Of a stretch of 64,000 bases of DNA, positions 34,407-44,639 are shown one piece after another (positions within the stretch are counted from its first letter, which is position 1; the number at the start of each line of letters is the position of its first letter). The position numbers and the translations under genes were made by a program. The notes beneath the pieces were generated by a model. It was not told the origin of the DNA. It searched no databases and saw only the letters and a list, made by a program, of their open reading frames with translations. The DNA is from Ichthyophis bannanicus. Taxonomy: Eukaryota > Chordata > Amphibia > Gymnophiona > Ichthyophiidae. The DNA is taken from assembly GCA_033557465.1 (NCBI GenBank), contig CM066045.1:134499596-134563595 (forward strand), given 5' to 3'.

Positions 34407-35690
34407 TTGGTAAAGGATTTGGGGGAGTCCAAAGGCGGGAGGTTGCCGGGGACAAGCAGAAGCAGGGACGATCCACTCCCATGCCTTGTGGTCAGCAACG
34501 GGACTTTTGGCGTTTCTGTTCCCCAAGGTTTGTTCAAAGTCAGCGGGGTCATTTTCCCGGTAGAAGCCAAGGGTTTCGTGGATTTTGAGGAGCGGGCAGG
34601 GATTTTGTGGCCTCCTCTGCTTCCTCAAATTTCAAGAAATCACTATGAAGTCAGGGGGGCCCAGATGGTGCTGGTTCCCGTGGGGGGTCGGTTATGGGAG
34701 TTTTACTCTGCCTGGGTCCAAATCACTTCAGATCAGTGGGTGTTAGAGGTTATTCGAGACGGTTATGCATTGGAGTTTCAGCGGCTGGTAACAGATTCTT
34801 TCATTCAGTCTCCATGCAAAGCAAGCGCAAAGCGCAAGGCTGTGCAGAGACTGCTCTCCCTCAATGCGATTGTACCGATTCCTCCTGCCCAGTTCGGTTG
34901 CGGGCGATACTCCATTTATTTCGTGGTTACGAAAAAGGAAGGAACTTATTGGCCTATTTTAGATCTCAAAAGAGTAAATTGTTGTCTACGGGTGTCTCAT
35001 TTTCAGATGGAGACCCTCAGGTCCATTATAGTGGCGGTAAGAAAGGGCGAATTTCTTACGTCCCTAGACCTGTCGGAGGCGTATCTTCACATTCCTATGC
35101 GGCAGGAGCATCAGAGATTTCTCAGGTTTGCGGTGCCTATGGGGCATTTCCAGTTTCAGGTGCTTCCGTTTGGCCTAGCTATGGCGCCACGGACTTCACC
35201 AAAGTGATGGTGGTGGAGGCAGCGGCCTTGCAAAAGGACGGAATGTTGGTATACCCGTATCTGGATGATTGGTTGATCAGAGCAAAGTCCCGAGCAGAGA
35301 GTGTGTCAACTACAGCCAAGGTGGTGGCCTTTCTGCAGAGTCTCGGTTGGGTAGTCAACATGGCAAAGAGCAAATTGGAGCCGTCTCAGAGTCTGGAGTA
35401 CCTGGGGGGGCGCTTCGATACGAGAGTGGGACGGATTTTTCTGCCGCAGCAGCGGGTGCTGGGGCTCAGAAAGTTGGTCCGGGAATTTCTTGGCAAGCAG
35501 GGTCCCACGACCTGGGATTACCTACAGTTACTAGGGACCATGGCTCCAACACTCGAGTTGGTTCCATGGGCGCAGGCCCACATGAGACCGTTGCAAAGGG
35601 CGCTGTTGAGGAGGTGGTCGCATCAGAGGGATCAACTGTCTCTGAGACTGCCTTGTCCGCTGCTGACGTGCATGGCGCTTCAGTGATGGC
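34407..35690 (+). pseudogene. DIRS reverse transcriptase, frameshifted
   Basis: Blocks in order are VPVGGRLWEFYSAWVQITSD, YSIYFVVTKKEGTYWPILDL, KRVNCCLRVSHFQMETLRSI, TSLDLSEAYLHIPMRQEHQR (first catalytic Asp) and FQFQVLPFGLAMAPR. After a frame change near 35190 come VYPYLDDWLIRAKSRAES (YLDD centre, codons at 35258-35269) and FLQSLGWVVNMAKSKLEPSQ. These are the typical DIRS/LTR-type RT motifs, distinct from the LINE RTs elsewhere in the window. One frameshift separates the fingers/palm from the YLDD box. Confidence 0.9.
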
Positions 35691-35699
35691 TGCGTCCGG

Positions 35700-36470
35700 G
35701 GAGTCTGGAAAAAGGGATGCCCTTGGAGTCACCTGTGTGGATATCTCTTCTGGACTGGGGGGCTCACTATCAGGGACAATTTGCGCAGGGGCAGTGGTCC
35801 AATCTAGAGAAGAGTTGGTCGATCAACAGGTTGGAGTTGAGAGCAGTGGCGCTGGCCTTGCAAATGTTTTGGCCGTCTCTCTGGGGAAAGGCCATTCGAG
35901 TATTCTCCGACAATGCGACCGCGGTGGCTTACATCAACCGACAAGGAGGCACCAGCAGTGTGGCACTGGAAGCCGAGGTCGAGAGTTTGTTCGAATGGGC
36001 CGAGGACAATCTGGTGGCTTTGTCGGCGGCGCATGTAGCAGGGGTAGATAATGTGGAGGCCGACTTCTTAAGTCACGTAAAGGTAGACCCGGGGGAGTGG
36101 GTTCTACACCCAGAAGTGTTCGCGATGCTGGTGCGGCGCTGGGGGACGCCGGTAATGGATCTCATGGCAACTTTCCAGTCGGCGAAGGTCGATCGCTTCT
36201 TCAGCAGAAGAAGAGAGAATGGCAGAAGGCCTGGACGCTCTTATACAAGCCTGGCCGGAAGAACAGCTCCTCTGTGTTTCCACCTTGGGTGTTGATCGGT
36301 CGGGTGCTGCAGCTCATAGAGCTCCGCAAAGGACAGGTGATTGTGATAGCGCCATATTGGCCAAGAAGACCATGGTACGCAGACTTGGTGTGGCTGTTGG
36401 TAGGGAACCCTGGAAGCTTCCGTCTCGAAGGGATCTTCTAACCCAGGGGCCGCTGTGCATGCCTCAGGTG
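35700..36470 (+). pseudogene. DIRS RNase H and following methyltransferase-like region
   Basis: RNase H blocks are WISLLDWGAHYQGQFAQGQW, INRLELRAVALALQMFW (Glu), FSDNATAVAYINRQGG (Asp) and AAHVAGVDNVEADFLSH (final Asp). The first block lacks the usual Asp of 'DASxxGWG'. Downstream, TPVMDLMATFQSAKVDRFFS and, in another frame, VIVIAPYWPRRPWYADLVWL match the region that in DIRS elements is described as Dam-methyltransferase-like. Shifts occur near 36200 and 36380. Confidence 0.82.
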
Positions 36471-37545
36471 GATCGATTCTCGCTTACGGCCTGGCTCTTG
36501 AGAGGGCTAGGATGAGAGCAAAAGGTTATTCGGCAGGGGTGATTTCCACCTTGCTGAAAGCGCGGTGAAAGTCTACCTCGTTGGCTTATGTTAGAGAATG
36601 GCGTGTCTTTGGAGCATGGTGTGCGGACAGGGGTATTGTTCCCTTAAAGGCGTCAGTATCACAAGTGCTTCTTTTTCTTGCAAGATGGCTTTCAGAAAGG
36701 CTTGGCGGCCGCTTCGTTGAGAGTTCAGTTGGCAGCGCTGTCTTGTTATAGGGGTAAGGTACAGGGCGAGATGCTAGGAGGACATGCGGATGTTAAGCGT
36801 TTTTTTGAGGGCTGTAACCCTATTACGGCCGCAGTGTAAGCAAGTAGTTCCAACATGGGATCTCCCTTTGGTGTTGGGGGAGTTGGGGAAAGCACCCTTT
36901 GAACCATTGGCAAGAGCATCTCTGTAAGATCTCACTCTTAAGGTGGTGGTCTTGGTGGCAATGGCTTCGACGAGGCGAATCTCAGAATTACAAGCGTTGT
37001 CCTGTAGAAAACCTTTTCTGGCTTTCTTCGATACTAAGGTGGTTTTGAGGCCAGTATCATCCTTTTTGCCCAAGGTTGTTTCGGTTTTTCATATGAATCA
37101 AGTAGTATCTTTGCCAGTGTTCGCTGTAAGGTCATGCTACGGGACAATTACATCTGTTGGATATTCGGCGAGCATTGAAAAGGTATATCCGCAGGACAGC
37201 CAGTTTCCGTAGGTCAGATAGACTGTTTCTGTTGTTTGATGGGGCAAGAAAGGGTGAAGCGGCTTCTAAGGCTTCTATTGCCCGATGGTTGAAGGAGGTG
37301 ATCGCGTCAGCGTAGCTGTTGAAAGGCCGGGCAGTTCTGGAAGGGCTGAGAGCTCATTCCACTAGGGCAGAAGCGGCGTCTTGGGCAGATTGCAGTCTTG
37401 TGCCAGAGGTAGAAATCTGTAAACCTGGTCTTCTTTGCACTCTTTTGTGAAGCATTACCGTCTGGATATTCAGGCAGAAAGGGACACCTGTTTTGGATCA
37501 GCGGTGCTTCAGGCTGATCTAGCAGGGCCCTCCCGTTGAATCTGT
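36470..37545 (+). pseudogene. DIRS tyrosine recombinase, multiply frameshifted
   Basis: The recombinase that would join the circular element to target DNA. Recognisable parts are VLVAMASTRRISELQAL with the first catalytic Arg (about 36975), then in other frames LRAHSTRAEAASWAD with the His-x-x-Arg pair (37354-37365), and SFVKHYRLDIQAE with the nucleophilic Tyr (37456-37458). At least five frame changes or stops lie between 36510 and 37400. It is more decayed than the RT. Confidence 0.8.
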
Positions 37546-37564
37546 TCACTGCTCTGTTACATCC

Positions 37565-37662
37565 CTAGAGATTCCGGTACTAGACTGGAGGGACGATCAG
37601 GAAGATTAAATTAGACTTACCTGCTAATTGTAGTTCCTGGAGGAACTCCAGTCTAGTCCCGT
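37565..37662. repeat. DIRS internal complementary region
   Basis: The left half (37565-37602) is the reverse complement of the extreme left end of the element (about 32238-32275). The right half (37603-37660) is the reverse complement of the extreme right end (38082-38140). This is the circle-junction template arrangement that defines DIRS1-like elements. Identity is near complete. Confidence 0.92.
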
Positions 37663-37973
37663 ATCCTACCCTGGTATGTTAGTGGACTATGGCCTGAAGC
37701 AGGAGTAAATTAACAGGTAAGCGGCACGTATGGTTGTGCTGAAGCATAGTTTTCCATAGATCAGGGTGTAGTTTGGGGGTGGTTCTGGGATCAACATTCT
37801 TCATAAAGGGGGAAAGTGGGCCTCAGCACGTAGTGCACGTTTCAAAGGATATATACATGGTTTAGCATGGGGTCCTTCAGTGTTCAGTTAGTGGTTTAGT
37901 TTTAGTTCTGCTTTGTTTTAGGGTATGGTTCACTACTTAATTGTTGCTCCGGTGAGTCTGCTTTGTCAATAGG

Positions 37974-38140
37974 TTACTGGTGTGAAGAGGCGGATCTGGG
38001 GCTTATATACCAGTGACATCACAAGAGTGACGTTTCTCAGTCTCCAAGCTGCTGGAGGAGGATCACAATCCCAGAGATTCCGGGACTAGACTGGAGTTCC
38101 TCCAGGAACTACAATTAGCAGGTAAGTCTAATTTAATCTT
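37974..38140 (-). repeat. DIRS right inverted terminal repeat plus right-end extension
   Basis: 37974-38096 is the inverted copy of 32249-32371. 38097-38140 (ttcctccaggaactacaatt … taatttaatctt) is unique to the right end and matches the internal complementary region inverted. Flanks share only tt with the left end, so there is no target duplication. Confidence 0.9.
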
Positions 38141-39284
38141 TTCTGTCACAAAATAGCAAAATACTATTGTGACCCAGGTGTTTCTAAAGCCCTTGCAGCA
38201 GGGGTTGGAATGTCCTCGTTCATGCCCTTTCAGGATGGAACTACTCCAGAAGCAGCAATAGGGGTAAAAGCCCTAGCGCAACCTTTGTTGCAATGGCATG
38301 TGCTATTCGCACATACATAAATAGTGTGTGCTATTATATCATCATGCACATTATTGATGAAAGATGGGAAATGATGAAAATTTAATCGTTCCAGTTTCAT
38401 TTAATTTGGAAATGATCTGAAACGAAATGGAAAATATCGTTATTTCCCATTTTGTTTCAAAGATATGCACATTCTTTTTTATTTAGTAGGCTTCATTTGG
38501 GTAATAACACATTATTTTTCAATAACACAAGCACAACTCAAAAATATCGTGCCCAGACATTATTGTGGAGTTTTTACACTTAACGCAAGTTTGGAATAGA
38601 CTTTAATGCATGTTGAATGCTGAACTTTATCTCTTTACTAAATAAGGCCCTGAAAGCTAAGTAAAAAGCATGAGAAACGCATGAGCAATTAGCTGTGTCG
38701 TACTCTAACGTATCGTAGTTATTTGCACACACCATTTTGCTAAGCATGTAGTATCTAGATACAGACAGGCACAAGAGCTAATAACATCGAACATCTGGCA
38801 AAAGGGTTACTGAGCCAATGGTCCAAGCAAGTATGAGCTTAGCCAATTTACATGCAGGACCCCATTGTTTTGTCTAAGGCTGTATTTGTGGCGGATGACC
38901 TCACATGAGTTACGCATGGGGTTTCGTTATGCTGCTTCTGGGCATGCTTTCACTCTGGGATTTCATCTGGGCAAAATACGCAGGTAAGAAAAGCTCTGAG
39001 CCTTTGGCTTTGTGAATTCGCGGCAAGATGCTCTAATGTCTGAATGGTCCAAACTATACACTGATCTGATATTTTTAATAAAGAGCAGCTTATTGTGTGC
39101 ATGTGAATCTTCTATCGAATAGTCATGTTGATCATTCATTTTTTGGAATAGATAATTAAATATCCATGGTGAGGCAAAACCTGACAACTGAAGGAAAAGA
39201 CAGCACATGGATTTGATTGTCCTTGCCTTCTCTGACCTCTCCCCATCTTGGTGAGGGAAGGATAAAGGAGGGTTAGGGCTCCAG

Positions 39285-39735
39285 GTTTGGAGAAGAGCAG
39301 ATGAGAGAAGATATGGTAGAGGTCTATATAATCAAGAGTGGTGTGGAATAGCTAAAGGCAAATTGATGGTTTACTCATTCCAAAAGTGCAAAGACTGGGA
39401 AACATGCCTTGAAGTTGCTAGGTAGTACATTTAAAACTAATTGGAGAAAATATCTTTTCACTCACCACATAATTAAGCTCTGGAATTCATTGCAGGAGGA
39501 TGTGGGAAAAGCAAATTAGCATGCTGGGTTCAAAAAAAGGTCTGGAAATGTTTCTGGAGGACACCTCCATAAAAACGGACTTGGGGAAAGCCACTGTTTA
39601 TCCTTAGGGGTATGGAATCTGGCTTCTTTTTTGGGATCCTGCTAAGTACTTGTGACCTGGATTGGCCACTGTTGGAAACAGGATACTGGCCTTGATGGAC
39701 CTTTGGTCTCACCCGGTATGGCAATTCTTACTTTT
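39285..39735 (+). mobile_element. CR1-A-related 3' fragment
   Basis: It holds gatatggtagaggtctatat, aaaatatcttttcactcacc, ctctggaattcattgcagga, then ggattggccactgttggaaa and cttgatggacctttggtctc. This is the RT C-terminus and 3' UTR of a diverged family A member. It is antisense to drd2. Confidence 0.8.
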
Positions 39736-39789
39736 CTACCTATAGGGTGGGCAATAATAAAAAGACTCTTTCCAGAAGCAAAACAATAT

Positions 39790-39937
39790 TTATTAAAGAG
39801 GACTCTGGAAATCCACTGCTTACCCTGGGACGAGCACTGTGGAACCTGCCAGTTACTTGTGACCTGGATTGGCCATTGTTGGAAACAGGATACTGGGCTT
39901 GATGGACCTTGGTCTGACCCAGAATGGCAGTTCTTAT
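39790..39937 (+). mobile_element. CR1-A-related 3' fragment
   Basis: A second short 3' UTR piece directly downstream of the previous one: ttattaaagaggactctgga, gcactgtggaacctgccagt, gatggaccttggtctgaccc, ending ggcagttcttatg. Confidence 0.8.
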
Positions 39938-41327
39938 GTACCTGCAGAAAGGGCTTTTGCTACTGCAACCCCTGGGGGCAGTAGAAAAGCTGGTAAAAAC
40001 CACAAGAATGAACTGTAATGTCTGCCATTTATTAGAGTCTAGAGGGAGAGAAAATCAATGATAGGGAAATAAATAATGCAGAGGAAAATGCGAAGAGAAC
40101 AATAGTGTTAGATTATGAGAAGAAAAACCATAATGAAAACAGATAAGCTAGACAAAAGAGCTTTTCAAAAATAAGTGTCCATAGTCTAATCTGCCCTCTC
40201 TCCCCCGCCCCGTGCATATTAATGTTTTTTTTTGCAGAAGATTTAAGGTATCTTCTTTTCTCTTTGAATCCTGTCTTCTCTGTTTGGAACATAGCTACTA
40301 GATATTTGTTAAAAAGAAAAAGAAAAAAGCAAAGCCAGTCCTTTTGAAACTGTGCTCAGAGTAATAGCAGATGCCGTTTGATAATGAAGAAATTGCAAGA
40401 CACAGTTTTATGAAGTATGATTCATACATACTCTTTGTAACTTTGAAAGATATCTAGAACTACCCTTAAATCTTTCAGTACAAATAATTAAAGGGAAAGA
40501 AAACCATTTAAAAGATGATGTTATGTCTTTATTTATGGTTGGAGAGAGAGCTAAGAATCTTTTATGCATATAGCAAGCCTAATTCATAGCATCAAACAGC
40601 TCTGAATGGTCTGACAGCACACTAGCATCTGTACAGTGCAGTGAGGCTAGTCCGGAGGAATACAGTTTGGTGAAAAATTGTGAATTTGCCCTGTACCGGG
40701 TGATTAACCATGTAGGGGCCTATTTGCTGAGATCTGGCAACTAATGTGTGTTCGATTCCAACATTAAGGCATTTTAGATGCAAAAACTCTTTGGTAACTG
40801 TAGGAGGCGTTTCCTGCACTTTTGGGAGGGCAGCGATATAGATTGTAGTTAGCTTTACCTCTTAAAGTGGCAGTGACTGTTCTGTACTATCTGCCATGTG
40901 TAGTAAAAGCCCCATCTTAATTCCAAGGCACAGTCCCTCTCCATTCTGTGCCCCTCATGGTAGTAGCCCTGTGAGATGTTTAACACAGCAATTAGTGTGT
41001 ACTGTTAACGTGGTGCCATTCTGTTAGGGCACAGAGTAAAGGGGTAATTTTATAACAGGCTGCTTAGATTTGAGAGGGCCAGTAGGTGCCTACAGTATTT
41101 ATAGCCTTCTTATAAAGACCCATGAGTGCCTTGATAAATACTAGCACAGATCTAGCAGAAATTGTGGCTAGAATGCACCCACAAAGCTTTGCCCCTGCTC
41201 GGGAGTACAGGTAAATAAACATCAGTGACGTTCATAGAAACATGGAAAATCACGCAAGATAAAGACTATACTGCCTATCCAGTCTGCCCAAAACAAATAC
41301 TGCTCTACAAGCCCTTGATGTCTCTTA

Positions 41328-42599
41328 GGGTATGTCTACTAAACTGTGTTACGTTTGGCTGCTAACGCACTGCAAGCAGCAAATCTCTGTGGTATCTGCA
41401 GGGGATGGTCCTAGGGGAGGTCCTGCAGATACCGCAGAGGTTGTGATTTCCTGCAGAGAGCACGTGTTACCTGCCTTGGCAGATACCATGGGAAAAGTCT
41501 CGCAGGGCCTGCCGAAGCAGATCCCCATGATGAATCCATGGGGAGGGATGATAGCAATTGGGTGCAGAGAGCTTTAGCAGCTCTGTGCCCTAATCACTGC
41601 CATGACCCACAAACTCCAGCCATCGGGCCTTCTCACCCCCAATACTGTCAGCACGTGCTCCACGGCACCAGCAATATAAAAAATATACTAACAGGGCCCC
41701 CCTTCAGCACTGATCCTCTGGACAGCTGCTGACCCTTCTCATAGGCCCTAACAAAGATGGCTGCAATCTTCCAGTGCTGCCCCTAGCGAGAGGCTAGAGG
41801 GCAGCACCTTGTGAGGGAGGCCACTTTGTTTGGGCCACTAGACAGGGTAGGAGTGTATTGGATCGCTCCTGCCCTGTTCTACTACACCACCAGGGATTGT
41901 GAGATATATGTGGGGGGGGGGGGGGTTGAGGTCATGGAGCCCCCCCCCCTTGCTATCTGGCTAGCCAGGATGTTTTTTTGTAAGAGGAGGTGGGAGGGAG
42001 AGGGTGGGGGCATGGGACTCCCCCATCCCTTGAAATTGTGCATCGGGTGGAGGAGAAGGGGCCTATCTGACTGGCTAACCGGGACATTTTGAATGTTGGG
42101 GGGTGCATAATCCCCCCTGTGCAGCTCCCATTGTGGATCAAGAGCTGTCCAGGGGGATCGGTGCTGCAGGGGGAGAGCTTGCACATGTTTGTTTTTTAAA
42201 TTGACAGTGCCGCAGATCGCAGTAATGTGGTAACCGACAATATTTTGTGTGTGGAGGGGGGGGGGCCTGATCACGGCACGGGGAGGTCCGATTGGCTGAA
42301 GGGCAGAGCCTGTGTTCTTGGGCCTCCCTGCAGATAATGTCACCTCTTGAGGTGGTATTAACTGCCACTGGAATCAGGCCCTATTTTTGGCAGCCCCAGT
42401 TCCCCACCCTAATCTGCCCTGATCCTACCCCGATTACACCCCTCGGGACATCCACCCTACGAAAATCAGATTTCATAGAAAATTGCCTGTGATATCCGAT
42501 TTTCTTTTTTTTTTTTGTCCCAGGTTAGCTGCTACCAAGGAGCATTAAACCTGCATTATCCCCATGGTAGCAGCTAACACATTTTAGTAGACATACCCC
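41328..42599. mobile_element. PIF/Harbinger-like non-autonomous DNA transposon, 1.27 kb
   Basis: The ends gggtatgtctactaaactgt and (right, inverted) ggggtatgtctactaaaatg are terminal inverted repeats. The flanking cttag occurs on both sides and contains the TTA duplicate typical of Harbinger insertions. The interior is GC-rich with poly-G runs (41912-41924 and 42258-42266) and has no transposase. Removing it rejoins the CR1-B sequence tctcttagagatcatctgtg. Confidence 0.75.
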
Positions 42600-42643
42600 T
42601 TAGAGATCATCTGTGCTTGTCCCATGCTTTCTTGAATTCAAAT

Positions 42644-42895
42644 GTAGTAAAAGCTGTTAGTGTAGCTGGGTTCAAAACTGGATTGGGTGAGTTCCTGGAG
42701 GAAAAGTCCGTAAACCATTATTAAAGAGGACTGGGGAAATCCACTGCTTACACCTGGGACAAACAGCATGAAATCTATATACCGTTGGGAACTCGACAGG
42801 TACTTGAGACCTGGAATGGCCACTGTTGGAAACAGGATACTGGGCTTGATGGACCTTTGATCTGACCCAGCATGGCATTTTTTATGTTCTTATTT
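42644..42895 (+). mobile_element. CR1-A 3' fragment nested in CR1-B
   Basis: It begins tgtagtaaaagctgttagtg and ends gcattttttatgttcttatt, the family A 3' terminus. Both sides continue as minus-strand CR1-B. Confidence 0.85.
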
Positions 42896-43298
42896 TTACT
42901 TCTGGGAGGCTATTCCACACATTTGTCACCTTTTCTGTAAAGAAATATTTCCTTAGATGTATTCCTGAGACCCTCCCCTTTCACCTTCATCCTATGCCCC
43001 CTCATTCCAAAACTTCAGAGAGGCCTGCCTCATGTGTATAGATGTCATGGAGGTATTTACAAAATCAAAAACAAATCCCAGTGTCAGAATACAACAGACA
43101 ATTAAAGAAAAAATTCTGACTTGTAATAGTAAATTTCTCTTTTTCTTTTATCTTTTTGTTGGAGCTGCCCCGTCAAAGTGGGCAGAATGGAATCCGTTCT
43201 CCCACTGTGGCCTCTCCTTTTTAATAAGATTATGAATGAGTGAACAATTATTAAACACAACTTTTTGTCGAGCTTTCAAACCGCCAAGGAATTCAGAA

Positions 43299-43349
43299 TA
43301 ACTACATGTCACGTTTCGGTTCTCAATTCGCCGACCCTGCATCAGGTTA
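43299..43349 (-). ncRNA. Hammerhead-like ribozyme motif in Penelope-like element
   Basis: On the minus strand: stem I strand taac (43349-43346), core ctgatgc (43345-43339), a stem II with ggt/acc, gaaa (43317-43314), stem III cgt/atg around gac, cleavage triplet gta ending at 43303, and stem I closing strand gtta (43302-43299). The core has C where A is usual after ctgatg, so cleavage may be weak. It lies downstream of the GIY-YIG part, as expected for Penelope-like elements. Confidence 0.5.
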
Positions 43350-43546
43350 ATGAAATCCGGTAGTTGTGGAAGCTTCAATGAATCCAGAGAAAAGCCGTCT
43401 TAGATATACAAAATCGGCGTCTGACGTTGATAATGACGAAACCATAACTTGAAACCAATCAAAATGGTTCAAAGTCAGAAAACAGCCTATCAGAAAGGGG
43501 AATACCCTACTTTCAAGGGAACCTCCAAATCTGTGTAGCTGAATAC

Positions 43547-44098
43547 TTATATCCAAGGTTGTAATAGGATACAAATAATGACAATCATATAATCGTATGC
43601 CATTCGACCTGAGCCTACTGGGTAAACTGTATTCAATAGGAAAATCCATCTTTGTTCCAATTTTTGTAACTTTAGAGTACAGTTACCTCCTCTTGGATCT
43701 GCTGGAATATGGTCCAATATGCTCCACCGCAATTGTTCAAAATTATGCCCATGTTGAAGGCCGTTCAATCATTGGTGGCGTGAGTTTTTTTGTGAAGGCG
43801 GAATGCATGCTCGCCCAGGCGAACTTTTATGGATCTGATAGTGCGTCCTATATAGTACAGGGAACATGGGCATATTATTAAATAAACCACATGAGTGGAT
43901 TGGTATGTTGTATGCCATTTGGATCTGTACGTGTAAAAAGTATGTGTGTCTAACCATTCGGTACCTGTTATAGAAGCCATACAAAATCGGCAAGCACCGC
44001 ATTGAAAATGACCATGAGTTTCCTGGGATGATTCAGGACGATCCAGTGGGGAGGTAGATTTTACTAAAAAACCATGGAGATTTGCTCCTCTCGAATAG
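43547..44098 (-). pseudogene. Penelope-like GIY-YIG endonuclease, frameshifted
   Basis: The endonuclease half of a Penelope-like polyprotein. In minus-strand order come VAYSRGANLHGFLV, a Cys pair in HFQCGACRFCMAS (putative zinc knuckle), then THVVYLIICPCSLYYIGRTI and RSIKVRLGEH, the GIY-YIG core (VYLI…YIG) with the conserved Arg. A frame change near 43767 leads to ILDHIPADPRGGNCTLKLQK then LEQRWIFLLNTVYPVG, the C-terminal block with the conserved Glu. It acts by nicking DNA for reverse transcription. This copy lacks RT and has a frameshift. Confidence 0.85.
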
Positions 44099-44639
44099 GC
44101 TACCTGTAAACGTTTACCTTGAAAACAGGTGTGCAGGCCAAGAAATGGAGGTATTTAAACATCTCTATCATATCTTCCCTCTCCTGCCTTTCTTCCAAAA
44201 TGCACATATTGAGATCTTTAAACCTGTCTCCATATGTTTTATGATGAAGACCACTGATTATTTTAACCACCCTCTGTATCTCCTCCATCTTGTTGATATC
44301 CTTTCAAAGGTGTGGTCTCCAGAACTTCACATAGTACTCTAGATAAAGTCTGTATGATTTATGTATTTTAGTCCAAATGTTATCTGATTGGGCGGCCCTT
44401 TACTTTAAATTAAGGGATCAATGTTCAGATGTTTTTTTTATGTAGTCAAACATGGTTTAGTTATTTCCCTCCTTGAACTAACCCCGCCTACCTTTACCCA
44501 CACTAAAGGAGGGAGAGTAGATGTGCCAATGTTTATTTTCAAAACATTGTGTGTGCTTTGTAGTATGTAGTTTGTACCTGATTTAATGCAGGCGCAAAGT
44601 AGTTTGGCACTTTATAGCCACAAGATGCATGCTCGTCCT

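Larger units (their letters stand above)
32238..38140 (+). mobile_element. DIRS-type tyrosine-recombinase retrotransposon, structurally complete
   Basis: A 5.9-kb element with 123-bp inverted terminal repeats, gag, reverse transcriptase, RNase H and tyrosine recombinase, and an internal complementary region. DIRS elements integrate from a circular DNA by a recombinase and leave no target duplication, and none is seen. The coding frames carry several frameshifts and stops, so it cannot move on its own. The two inverted repeats differ at only about three or four positions, so the insertion is young. It is antisense to drd2. Confidence 0.93.
43060..44144 (-). mobile_element. Penelope-like element, 3' part, 13-bp target duplication
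   Basis: This 1,085-bp insertion in CR1-B is flanked by perfect copies of atggaggtattta (43047-43059 and 44145-44157). It encodes the GIY-YIG end of a Penelope-like retroelement on the minus strand and, downstream of it, a hammerhead-like motif. The RT half is absent (5' truncation). It lies in the same sense as drd2. Confidence 0.85.
41233..44342 (-). mobile_element. CR1 family B copy split by three insertions
   Basis: Pieces on the minus strand are the 3' terminus and UTR (41233-41327), a short stretch (42600-42643), a coding C-terminus (42896-43059) and an upstream coding part (44145-44342, reading LHHKTYGDRFKDLNMCILEE and REDMIEMFKYL). Between them sit a MITE, a CR1-A fragment and a Penelope-like element. 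The pieces are collinear with the plus-strand CR1-B at 44640-46112. Confidence 0.8.

Noticed and set aside
32238..38140. Endogenous retrovirus with LTRs
   Set aside because: The terminal repeats are inverted, there is no protease or integrase, and a tyrosine recombinase and internal complementary region are present, so it is DIRS, not a retrovirus.
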